Assembly (NCBI RefSeq): GCF_900102175.1
Contig: NZ_FNKN01000001.1
Span: 186,001-250,000 of the forward strand
Source: Microbacterium sp. cf332
Lineage (GTDB): Bacteria; Actinomycetota; Actinomycetes; Actinomycetales; Microbacteriaceae
DNA length: 64,000 nt
Reading direction: 5' to 3'
Below are positions 17,376-24,878 of the stretch, piece after piece (within the stretch, counting starts at the first letter, position 1; every line of letters begins with the position of its first letter). The translations under genes were made by a program, and so were the position numbers. A model generated the notes under the pieces. That model had not been told where the DNA came from. It saw only the letters and a program-made list of their open reading frames with translations, and did not search any database.

Positions 17376-17384
17376 GGACGCGGG

Positions 17385-18671
17385 TCACTCGGCGCCCGAC
17401 CACCGCCGCAGGGCGTTGCGCGCAGCTTCGGCGTGCTCCTCGTCGCCCGCTCCGTCGTCCCCGGCGTCGCGCTGATCCCCGGACGCGGCCTCGTTGCGGA
17501 GCATGGGCATCGAGCCGGTGTCCGACCGTCGGTCGCTCGACGCTCCGTCGGGGGTCCAGTCCGACAGGTCGATCGGAACGGTCTCGATGTCGGCCTGCTC
17601 GGCGGTGTCGCGGTCAGCCAGGTATGCGGCCAGCAGGGCGGGATCGTAGGTATCGGTCTGCATCGAGGTATCGCCCGCGGCGACCGCGGCGGGCGTGCGA
17701 CCCAGCAGCTCGAGCGCGTCGTCGACGGTCGTGTAATCGTCGGGGAGCAGCGGTTCGTCGCGCACGCCGTCGTCGAGAGCGGTCAGCAGCGCCACGGCAT
17801 CCTCGACGACGCGGGCAGCGCCGGTCTCGTGGCCGTGGGCGAGCCAGCGGGCGAACTCGAGCTCCGCGTAGAGGCGCGAACGGGCCGCGAGCGCGGCATC
17901 CGGTGTGTGGTGCGCCGTCTTCGCGTACGCTTCGAGCACATCGTCACGGGCGTCGGGCGCCGACGCGAGCCAGCGGAGGTCCTCCGCCGGGTCGCCGACA
18001 CCCAGGCCGTGCCAGGCGAGCAGGCCGGTGACGGTCGGCCCGGCCGCCGTGTCGCTCAGCACGAAGCGTCCGGGATCCACACCGCCGAGCGTGACCGTCG
18101 CCTCGAAGCGCCAGAGCCTGTCCGCGCCGAGCGCCGTGCTCCAGCGACGGAGGAGACCGAAGGGCAGCGCCCCGGTCGCCTCGGCGCGATCCAGCAGACG
18201 CTCCGCGTCGTGGCGCACCTCGGCGCTCGTGCGCGTGCGCAGCCCCGCGTCGCGCGCGACGGCGTGCGGGAGCGCGTGGACCTTGGCGATCGCCGATCCG
18301 AGCGACCATGCGGCCCCCCGACCGGCGGGGATGTGGCCCGCCTCGACCCGGTATCCGGCGACGTACTCCTGGACCACGGCGGTGAAGCCGTCCATCCGTG
18401 CGGTGCCCAGCACGGTGGGCGCGTCGAACGGCAGGAGGCGACGGACGCCCGGCGTGAGCGCGCGCAGCGCGCGCGTGTCGGCGACGAGCTCGAGATCGGC
18501 GTCGGTGTCGACCGGAACGCGCACGACGACGCGGCGACCGTCCTCGAGAGTGACCAGCGCGCTGTCGTAACGGCCGTCGGTCCGCTCGGTCAGCTCGGCT
18601 GCGCCCACGACGGCGGCACCGGGGAGAGCCGAACTGACGGACGCGGCTAGAGTGAAGGGAGAGCGAGCCAT
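17385..18671 (-). CDS. Phosphotransferase-fold protein, probable pseudokinase
   Basis: 428 aa. The layout is that of aminoglycoside/macrolide phosphotransferases: an N-lobe with VVVRVPVDT at about 48-56, the hinge AVVQEYVAGYRV, and a C-lobe. Where active members have HGDLHPGN, this protein reads GGVDPGRF (196-203): the catalytic aspartate and metal-binding asparagine are lost. The usual second metal aspartate (LDW) is replaced in LLAWHGLGVGDPAEDL (217 onward). It is therefore probably catalytically inactive. The acidic C-terminal ~100 residues look disordered. The start MARSPFTL is supported by TACCCT six bases upstream. It sits between adnAB and nudC-uvrD2. Confidence 0.75.
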   Translation of the reverse strand: MARSPFTLAASVSSALPGAAVVGAAELTERTDGRYDSALVTLEDGRRVVVRVPVDTDADLELVADTRALRALTPGVRRLLPFDAPTVLGTARMDGFTAVVQEYVAGYRVEAGHIPAGRGAAWSLGSAIAKVHALPHAVARDAGLRTRTSAEVRHDAERLLDRAEATGALPFGLLRRWSTALGADRLWRFEATVTLGGVDPGRFVLSDTAAGPTVTGLLAWHGLGVGDPAEDLRWLASAPDARDDVLEAYAKTAHHTPDAALAARSRLYAELEFARWLAHGHETGAARVVEDAVALLTALDDGVRDEPLLPDDYTTVDDALELLGRTPAAVAAGDTSMQTDTYDPALLAAYLADRDTAEQADIETVPIDLSDWTPDGASSDRRSDTGSMPMLRNEAASGDQRDAGDDGAGDEEHAEAARNALRRWSGAE

Positions 18672-18677
18672 GCCATC

Positions 18678-18683
18678 AGGGTA
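18678..18683 (-). promoter_or_regulatory. -10 element TACCCT, leaderless start
   Basis: TACCCT on the minus strand with a six-base spacer to ATG 18671 and no ribosome binding site. Confidence 0.5.
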
Positions 18684-18736
18684 GGTCGGGCGGCCGCGCA
18701 GGCCGACGCGCCACGCCCGCGAGAGGGGTCCCCGAG

Positions 18737-19654
18737 ATGCGAATGCAGCCGCCGGCGCTGGCCCGGTCCGTCTTCGAGCCGTCACCGGCCGAACGTGCCG
18801 ACGACACCCTCATCGAGCGGCTCCGCGCCGAGTCGACCACGCGCGTCCTGCAGGTGCGCGGCGACCGCGCCCGCGTCCGCGGCGACCGCCTCGTCTGGGC
18901 CGCGGCCGCGGACGTCGTCGAGCAGGCGCCGTCGGCGGAGTGGGCGTTCCTCGGACGCGCCTCCGACGGGTCCGCGAGACTCGTCGCGGCGAGCCCGGCT
19001 GCGACGGCCGACGCCGGAACCGACCGAGACGACGAGGCGACATGGTCGTCGTTGCGGACGTCGGGCGGCGATCTGGTCGACGAGGATGCCGGCGCCTTCG
19101 TCACCGCCGTCGCCCTCGGCCGCTGGTTCGCGGACTTCGGGTTCTGTCCCCGGTGCGGATCACCGGCGCGGCTGCGCTCAGCCGGATGGTCGCGGCAGTG
19201 CACGGGATGCGGGCGCGAGCAGTTCCCTCGGACCGACCCCGCGGTCATCGTGGCGGTGCGCGACACGCGCGACGAGCGGCTGCTGCTCGGTCAGAACGCG
19301 TCATGGGCGGCTGACGGCCGTTTCTCGACGTTCGCCGGTTTCGTCGAGGCCGGCGAGTCCCTCGAGACCGCCATCCGTCGCGAGGTCGAGGAGGAGGCGG
19401 GAGTCGTGGTCGACGATCTCGAGTACCGCGGCTCGCAGGCGTGGCCCTATCCCCGATCGCTCATGCTCGGCTTCCATGCCGTCGCCGCCGATCAGCCGCA
19501 GGCGCGGCCGGACGGCGAGGAGATCGTCGCGGTCCGGTGGTTCGACCGCGACGAGATCCGCAGCGCCCTTGCGGGAGAGGGTCCTGTCGCGCTCCCCGGC
19601 AGCGCCTCGATCGCGCGACGCCTCATCGCAGACTGGTGCGGGGCGACGGCGTGA
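18737..19654 (+). CDS. nudC: NAD(+) diphosphatase / RNA deNADding enzyme NudC
   Basis: 305 aa. A degenerate N-terminal domain precedes a four-cysteine zinc ribbon (CPRCGSP ... CTGCG, about 135-160). The Nudix box follows, GFVEAGESLETAIRREVEEEAG, matching G-x5-E-x7-REUxEEx2G. The downstream SQAWPYP is the NudC subfamily mark (SQPWPFP type). The enzyme hydrolyses NAD(H) and, in other bacteria, removes NAD caps from RNA. A purine stretch (GAGAGGGG) precedes the ATG. Its stop overlaps the GTG of uvrD2, an order also found in mycobacteria. Confidence 0.9.
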   Translation: MRMQPPALARSVFEPSPAERADDTLIERLRAESTTRVLQVRGDRARVRGDRLVWAAAADVVEQAPSAEWAFLGRASDGSARLVAASPAATADAGTDRDDEATWSSLRTSGGDLVDEDAGAFVTAVALGRWFADFGFCPRCGSPARLRSAGWSRQCTGCGREQFPRTDPAVIVAVRDTRDERLLLGQNASWAADGRFSTFAGFVEAGESLETAIRREVEEEAGVVVDDLEYRGSQAWPYPRSLMLGFHAVAADQPQARPDGEEIVAVRWFDRDEIRSALAGEGPVALPGSASIARRLIADWCGATA

Positions 19655-21405
19655 CCGACCCGCTGGCCGGCCTCGACGACCAGCAGCGCGAGGCGGCCTC
19701 CGCGCTGCGCGGTCCCGTCTGCGTGCTCGCGGGTGCCGGGTCGGGCAAGACCCGGGTCATCACGCACCGCATCGCACACGGCGTCGACACCGGCGCGTAC
19801 TCACCGGGCCGCGTCATGGCGGTCACCTTCACCGCGAAGGCCGCGGGCGAGATGCGCGGACGCCTCCGCGCGCTCGGAGTGGGCGGAGTCGCAGCTCGGA
19901 CCTTCCACGCTGCGGCGCTCGCGCAGCTCAACTACTTCTGGCCGCAGCTCGCGGGCGACGCCGCGCCCACGATCCTCGGCAGCAAGGTCCGGCTGCTGGT
20001 GCAGGCGGCCGATTCGATCGGCCTCGACCCCGATCCGGCCGTGCTCCGCGACGTCGCCACGCGCATCGAGTGGCGCAAGATCACCCTGCGTTCCATCGAG
20101 CGGTACGCGCTGGACCGGCCCGAGCCGGTGGGATCGCTTTCGCTCGACGCCGTCGTCGCGCTGCAGCGTGCATACGAGAAGCTGAAGGACGAGCGACGTC
20201 AGCTCGACTTCGAGGACGTCCTGCTCGCGTGCGCGGGGATGCTCGAGGCCGAGCCGCGCGTGGCGGCCGAGGTGCGCGAGCAGTACCGGCACTTCACGGT
20301 CGACGAGTTCCAGGACGTCTCGCCGATCCAGCACCGGCTCCTCGAGCTGTGGCTCGGAGATCGACGCGATCTCTGCGTCGTCGGTGACGCGAGCCAGACG
20401 ATCTACTCGTTCGCGGGAGCAGACCCCGCGTACCTCCTCGACTTCGGCGTGCGGCACCCCGATGCACGTATCCTTCGCCTCGAGCGCAACTACCGTTCCG
20501 AGGCGAACGTCGTCGCGGTCGCCAACGCGCTCATGCGGGGGAGACCGGGCGCGCTCGAACTCGTCGCGCAGCGCGCCACGCCCGATGTCGACCGACCCAC
20601 CGTGCGCGAGTTCGCCGACGACGCGGCCGAGGCCGACGGTGTGGCCGCGGCGGTGGCCGACCAGCTCGCGCAGGGCGCCGATCCGCGCGACGTCGCGGTG
20701 CTCTACCGCGCCAACTCCCAGTCCGCGTCGCTGCTGGCAGCGCTGGCCCGGCGTGGCATCGCCGCGGCCGTGCTCGGCGGTGCGCGGTTCTTCGACATCC
20801 CCGAGGTGCGGCAGGCGGTCATGGCGCTGCGGGGCGCCTCCGTCGCGCCGAGTTCGGGAGACCTCATCGCCGATGTCCGCTCCATCCTGAGCTCGCTGGG
20901 TCTGACCGACGAGCCCCCCGCGGCCGGCGGACCCCTGCGGGACGCCTGGGAGGCGCGCGCGGCGTTGCTGCGACTGGCCGAGGAGGCCCCGACGGGCACC
21001 ACGATGCGGGCGTTCACCGACGACCTGCAGATGCGAGCGAAGGATCAGCACGAGGTCGCCACTCGCACGGTGACGCTCTCCACGCTGCACGCGGCGAAGG
21101 GTCTCGAGTGGCCGCACGTGCATCTCGTCGGCCTCGCCGAAGGGCTGCTGCCGATCGCGTATGCCACGACATTCGAGCAGATCGACGAGGAGCGGCGCCT
21201 CGCCTACGTCGGCGTCACGCGGGCCGCGCGATCGCTGAACATCTCGTGGGCGCGAGGGGCGGGGCGGTATGAGCGGCAGGTCTCGCGCTTCGTCCGGGAG
21301 ATCGGCACCAGCACCCTGGATGCGGTTCGTGCTCGTACCACGTCGGCTCGCCGTCCCGAGCGGGCAGGGTCACCGACCTCGTCCGCTCGGCCAGCGGGGC
21401 GCTGA
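19651..21405 (+). CDS. uvrD2: UvrD2-type SF1 DNA helicase, short form
   Basis: 584 aa, starting VTDPLAGLDDQQREAA at GTG 19651, which overlaps the nudC stop. SF1A motifs are present: LAGAGSGKTRV, TFTAKAAGEM, FTVDEFQDVSPIQ, GDASQTIYSFAGADP, STLHAAKGLEW, and RRLAYVGVTRAARSL. Mycobacterial UvrD2 is about 700 aa and adds an HRDC domain and a tetracysteine domain; both are missing, since only about 55 residues follow motif VI. Its activity may therefore differ. The last 191 bases overlap the convergent TOMM-like gene. Confidence 0.85.
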   Translation: MTDPLAGLDDQQREAASALRGPVCVLAGAGSGKTRVITHRIAHGVDTGAYSPGRVMAVTFTAKAAGEMRGRLRALGVGGVAARTFHAAALAQLNYFWPQLAGDAAPTILGSKVRLLVQAADSIGLDPDPAVLRDVATRIEWRKITLRSIERYALDRPEPVGSLSLDAVVALQRAYEKLKDERRQLDFEDVLLACAGMLEAEPRVAAEVREQYRHFTVDEFQDVSPIQHRLLELWLGDRRDLCVVGDASQTIYSFAGADPAYLLDFGVRHPDARILRLERNYRSEANVVAVANALMRGRPGALELVAQRATPDVDRPTVREFADDAAEADGVAAAVADQLAQGADPRDVAVLYRANSQSASLLAALARRGIAAAVLGGARFFDIPEVRQAVMALRGASVAPSSGDLIADVRSILSSLGLTDEPPAAGGPLRDAWEARAALLRLAEEAPTGTTMRAFTDDLQMRAKDQHEVATRTVTLSTLHAAKGLEWPHVHLVGLAEGLLPIAYATTFEQIDEERRLAYVGVTRAARSLNISWARGAGRYERQVSRFVREIGTSTLDAVRARTTSARRPERAGSPTSSARPAGR

Positions 21406-22054
21406 CGAGCCGCATCGCCGTCGCGCACGCCTCGGTGACGAGGCGGGGTTCGGTCGGGGGTGCGGCTCGGGCGACGAGTTGAGCCGCGAGGGTCGGCCAC
21501 GCCGGGTCGCGCTCGCGGCGATACTCGTGCAGGCAGGCGAGGCAGCCGGTGAGTCCGGGGACGACGAGAGGCCCCACCGACACGCGGTCGCCGCCGAGCT
21601 CGAGGCGCAGGTGCGGAACGTCGTCCGCGACGAGCGTCGCCGCTCGGCGCGGCTCGACGAGCCGCGATCCGACGAGGACCACGACCCTCTCCGCGGGCGC
21701 ATCGCCGTCCGGAGCGAGGCAGGCCCCCGCGACCGTGAACGCGGAGCGCACTCTCGCCCGGTCGGCGGCGCAGATCTCGTCTCCGAAGGCCAGGAGCAGC
21801 GGCCGAGCCTCGTCGTGGCTCGGCGCGAGGATCGGACGCAATGCTTCGAGCAGCACGCCGGCCGCATCGGAGGGCGCGCCCGCATTCCGGGCGATCGTGT
21901 CGAACACCCCGTCGGGGATCCCGGTGGCCAGTGCCTCGACGACCCGCTCGTGCCACGGCTCGACGGGTTCGAGCACGATCGCCGGCTCCTCGCCGAACTG
22001 CAGCGCCGAGGGTGAGCGCCAGAGGGGCAGAGCGGATGCGGCGAGGCGGAGCAT
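21215..22054 (-). CDS. TOMM precursor leader-binding / cyclodehydratase-like protein
   Basis: 279 aa. The N-terminal 90 residues look like a winged-helix leader-binding region. The rest has the family marks GPLVVPGLTGCLACL, the RERDPAWP segment and a C-terminal HPGCWC, where CxxC and CxC could hold zinc. Actinobacterial homologues next to uvrD2 (the Rv3196 position) are named as TOMM leader-binding or bacteriocin cyclodehydratase-like. No YcaO partner, dehydrogenase or precursor peptide is near, so a peptide-modifying role is doubtful. CAGAAT lies six bases before ATG 22054. The C-terminal ~60 residues are encoded antisense to the end of uvrD2. Confidence 0.6.
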   Translation of the reverse strand: MLRLAASALPLWRSPSALQFGEEPAIVLEPVEPWHERVVEALATGIPDGVFDTIARNAGAPSDAAGVLLEALRPILAPSHDEARPLLLAFGDEICAADRARVRSAFTVAGACLAPDGDAPAERVVVLVGSRLVEPRRAATLVADDVPHLRLELGGDRVSVGPLVVPGLTGCLACLHEYRRERDPAWPTLAAQLVARAAPPTEPRLVTEACATAMRLVSAPLAERTRSVTLPARDGEPTWYEHEPHPGCWCRSPGRSARPAAHTAPPLAPTRCSAIARPA

Positions 22055-22060
22055 GCCCCG

Positions 22061-22066
22061 ATTCTG
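22061..22066 (-). promoter_or_regulatory. -10-like CAGAAT, leaderless start
   Basis: CAGAAT on the minus strand, six bases before ATG 22054. It lies downstream of the hairpin that separates this gene from the DUF2342 gene. Confidence 0.35.
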
Positions 22067-22104
22067 CGGCCGCCGCCGACGGCGTCGGCGCGCTGTCCAC
22101 AGGG

Positions 22105-22131
22105 CTGCGGTCGGCGATCATCCGACCGCAG
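22105..22131 (-). terminator. Hairpin after the DUF2342 gene
   Basis: A 10-bp perfect stem (CTGCGGTCGG at 22105-22114 with its complement at 22122-22131) and a seven-base loop. It lies between the stop at 22176 and the next minus-strand start at 22054. No T-run follows, as is common in high-GC actinobacteria. Confidence 0.45.
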
Positions 22132-22175
22132 GCTGGGGAGATGCCGTGCGCGACGCGAGCGGACGAAGCGGTGGG

Positions 22176-23588
22176 TCAGACGGGCGCAGGCCCGGCGGGA
22201 CCCTCGTCGGGGCGGTCCGAGCCGTCGCCGCGTGGTTCGTCGCCGGCATCGCCGGCCTCGTCGACCGCCGCCGAAGCGAGCAGCGCGTCGAGCGCGTCGT
22301 CCATCTCGTCGCGCTCCGGCGCTTCCCCGCGGGCGCGGGCCTGCAGGCGCGCGATGAGCGACGACGGGTCGTCGACATCGGCGGGCGAGGGCATGAGGTC
22401 GGGGTAGTCCCACAGGCCGTCTCGGGCCTCGCGGCCGACGGCGTCCGTGATCGCACGCCACATGGCGGCCGCCTCGCGCAGCCGCCGGGGACGCAGCTCG
22501 AGCCCGACCAACGAGGCCATGGCCTGCTCGGCCGGGCCGCCCACGGCACGCCGGCGGCGGACGGCCTCGGCGATGCGGTCGGCAGCCGGCAGACGGGTCG
22601 TGGCGTCGGCCGAGACGACGTCGACCCATCCCTCGATCGTCGCCAGGAGGTGCTCGAGACGCGTCAGCGCCGCGGACTGGGCCTCGGAGCGCTGGGGGAG
22701 GAGCACCCCGCTCTCGAGGGCCTGCCGCAGCTCGTCGGGCTGCGAGGGATCGAAGCGCGAGGCGAGCTCCTCGAGGGCGTCGGTGTCGACGTGGATGCCC
22801 CGCGCGAAGTCGGTGACCTGCGAGATCACGTGCAGGCGAAGCCACCGGGCGTGCCGGAACAGCCGGGCGTGAGCGAGCTCACGCGTCGCGAGCGCGAGGG
22901 CGAGCTGCTCGTCGTCGATCCCGAGGTCGCGGCCGAAATCGGCGAAGTTCTGGGGGAGGATCGCGGCCTCGCCGTCGGGCATGACCGGGATGCCGACGTC
23001 GCCGCCCGAGACGACCTCGAGGGAGAGCTTGCCCATGACGGCGCCGAGCTGCGCGGCGAACAGCGAACCGCCGACCGTACGCATCAGCCGACCGGCGCCG
23101 GCGATCATGCTCTGCATGTCCTCAGGCGCCTGGGACTCGAGGGCCGCCGTGAGCGCATCGGCCACCGACGTCGCGACCGGCTCGGCGAGCTCCTGCCAGA
23201 CGGGCAGGGTCGCTTCGACCCAGGCCCCGCGGGTCAGGGCACGCGGCGGGGCGGCCAGATCCGAGATCGTCGTGGCCTCGCTCAGCCACAGCGTGGCGAG
23301 CGCGAAGGCGTCGGAGAAGTCCTGGCGATCACCGGCGCTGATCCCGTGCCCGTCCTTGTTCGCGAGGTGCAGGGCCTGGGTCCGCGTCGCGCTCCAGTCG
23401 ATCGCGCCGTCGCCGCCCGCGGCGAAGGCACCCTGGAGGTGCTGCATCATCTGCTGGAGCATCGCGGGGTCGACGCCCATCGCGGACAGGCGCTCGAGCT
23501 GCTCGGGCCCGAGCGTGCCGCCCTGGCCCAGCAGGCTGCGCAGCAGCTCCTGGAACTCTTCTTCGGGAGAGCGGTCGTCATCAGCCAT
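22176..23588 (-). CDS. DUF2342 zinc-dependent metalloprotease-like protein
   Basis: 470 aa. Residues about 60-390 match the actinobacterial DUF2342/zinc-dependent metalloprotease family (for example MGKLSLEVVSGGDVGIPVMP, followed by ATRELAHARLF). The putative metal site is less clear than a full HExxH: the E and H of RELAH are the best candidates. Both ends are low in complexity, with an N-terminal Gln/Gly region and an acidic tail. It is divergent from the YlbL-like protease gene, as at Rv3195/Rv3194c in mycobacteria. The substrate is unknown. Confidence 0.75.
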   Translation of the reverse strand: MADDDRSPEEEFQELLRSLLGQGGTLGPEQLERLSAMGVDPAMLQQMMQHLQGAFAAGGDGAIDWSATRTQALHLANKDGHGISAGDRQDFSDAFALATLWLSEATTISDLAAPPRALTRGAWVEATLPVWQELAEPVATSVADALTAALESQAPEDMQSMIAGAGRLMRTVGGSLFAAQLGAVMGKLSLEVVSGGDVGIPVMPDGEAAILPQNFADFGRDLGIDDEQLALALATRELAHARLFRHARWLRLHVISQVTDFARGIHVDTDALEELASRFDPSQPDELRQALESGVLLPQRSEAQSAALTRLEHLLATIEGWVDVVSADATTRLPAADRIAEAVRRRRAVGGPAEQAMASLVGLELRPRRLREAAAMWRAITDAVGREARDGLWDYPDLMPSPADVDDPSSLIARLQARARGEAPERDEMDDALDALLASAAVDEAGDAGDEPRGDGSDRPDEGPAGPAPV

Positions 23589-23625
23589 GTCAGGCGCCTT
23601 TCAGCAGGGCGGTCAGCTCGCGTTC

Positions 23626-23632
23626 TACGCTA
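23626..23632. promoter_or_regulatory. Symmetric bidirectional -10 element TACGCTA
   Basis: The seven bases read TACGCT on the plus strand (23626-23631) and TAGCGT on the minus strand (23632-23627). One site could therefore open DNA for both the DUF2342 gene (leader about 30 bases) and the YlbL-like gene (leader about 75 bases). Confidence 0.4.
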
Positions 23633-23713
23633 GCCGCACGACCTCGTCGCACGGCTCGAACGGCCCTCGTTCGCTTTCGCCGGTCGCGAACGACCGGGAC
23701 CAGAAAGCAGCAC

Positions 23714-24838
23714 GTGTCACTTTTCGACGAGAACGCCCCCGTCCCCGCGCCCCGGCGCCGCCGGCCCAGCCGCGCGTTTATCGCGGGTCTGTGGGCGGTG
23801 TCGTTCTCGCTGGTCGCCCTGCTCGTGCTGACGATCGTGCCCACGTCGTTCGTCATCCAACGCCCCGGTCCCGTCTACGACACCCTCGGCTCCGTTGCGT
23901 CGGGCGACGGCGAGGAACGCCCCCTCATCAGCGTCTCCGGGGCCGAGACCTTCCCGACGTCCGGGACGCTGGACCTGCTGACGGTCGAGGTGCTCGGCAA
24001 CCGCGAGCGGACGCCGTCGTGGCTCGAGCTCGCCGGCGCCTGGTTCGACCCCGCGCGCGCCGTCGTGCCGATCGACGACATCTTCCCCGAGGGGGTCACG
24101 ACCGAGCAGCGCAACGACGAGAACGCGGCCCTCATGGTCGACTCGCAGAAAGAGGCGACGGCGGCGGCACTGACCGAGCTCGGGTACGACGTCACCTCGC
24201 TCGTGCGTGTCTTCACGCTGGCGGACTCGTCGCCGGCGGAAGGCCTCCTCGAGCCCGACGACGTCATCCGGTCGGTGGACGGCACCGCGGTGGCGACGAC
24301 GACCGCGCTGCGGGACGCGATCAACGCCGCGGGCGGGAGCGCGGTCGCTCTCGATGTGGAGCGCGATGGCGAGACTCGCACCGTCGAGGTCACACCGACG
24401 CAGGCGACGGTCGACGGCGAGACGCGCTGGGTGATCGGCGTCACCATCGCGCAGGACTTCGACTTCCCGATCGACGTGACCCTGCAGCTCGACAATGTCG
24501 GCGGACCGAGCGCCGGGATGATGTTCGCGCTCGGCATCATCGATACGCTCACGCCCGGTGAGCTGACCGGCGGCGAGCGCTTCGCAGGCACCGGCACGAT
24601 CGATGCCGGCGGCACCGTCGGACCGATCGGCGGGATCCGGCAGAAGCTCTACGGCGCGAAGGATGCCGGTGCGGAGTGGTTCCTCGCTCCCGAGCGCAAC
24701 TGCAACGAGGTCGTGGGGCACGTCCCCGACGGCCTGCGGGTGTTCTCGGTCGCGGATCTCGACGACGCGCTCGCGGTCGTCGACGCCGTCAGCACGGGCG
24801 GCGACCTCGACGCGCTGCCGACCTGCACCACGGGGTGA
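23714..24838 (+). CDS. YlbL-type PDZ and Lon-protease-domain membrane protein
   Basis: 374 aa. One N-terminal membrane helix (about 22-45) is followed by a PDZ domain (about 165-230, around EGLLEPDDVIRSVDG). The C-terminal Lon-type proteolytic domain has a Ser/Lys dyad: serine in NVGGPSAGMMF and lysine in GIRQKLYGAKDAG. The active site should lie outside the cytoplasm. The relative YlbL in Bacillus is a secreted-side protease of the DNA damage response. Start GTG 23714 is supported by position; the ribosome binding site is weak (AGAAAG). It precedes the UPF0182 gene with 40 bases between. Confidence 0.88.
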   Translation: MSLFDENAPVPAPRRRRPSRAFIAGLWAVSFSLVALLVLTIVPTSFVIQRPGPVYDTLGSVASGDGEERPLISVSGAETFPTSGTLDLLTVEVLGNRERTPSWLELAGAWFDPARAVVPIDDIFPEGVTTEQRNDENAALMVDSQKEATAAALTELGYDVTSLVRVFTLADSSPAEGLLEPDDVIRSVDGTAVATTTALRDAINAAGGSAVALDVERDGETRTVEVTPTQATVDGETRWVIGVTIAQDFDFPIDVTLQLDNVGGPSAGMMFALGIIDTLTPGELTGGERFAGTGTIDAGGTVGPIGGIRQKLYGAKDAGAEWFLAPERNCNEVVGHVPDGLRVFSVADLDDALAVVDAVSTGGDLDALPTCTTG

Positions 24839-24866
24839 GCACGGCTTCCCCCCAGCGGGCGACGCC

Positions 24867-24872
24867 TAGGAT
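24867..24872 (+). promoter_or_regulatory. -10 element TAGGAT, leaderless start
   Basis: TAGGAT with a six-base spacer (GGAGGG) to GTG 24879, in the short gap after the YlbL-like gene. Confidence 0.5.
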
Positions 24873-24878
24873 GGAGGG

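Noticed and set aside
22093..22102. CTGTCCACAG resembling an actinobacterial DnaA box
   Set aside because: A single copy with one mismatch, no cluster and no dnaA, dnaN or AT-rich region nearby, so there is no case for an origin.
11011..24838. Possible defence island because of the helicase-nuclease pair and nearby proteases
   Set aside because: The order matches the mycobacterial core-genome AdnAB neighbourhood, and there are no mobile genes, so a housekeeping repair locus is the better reading.
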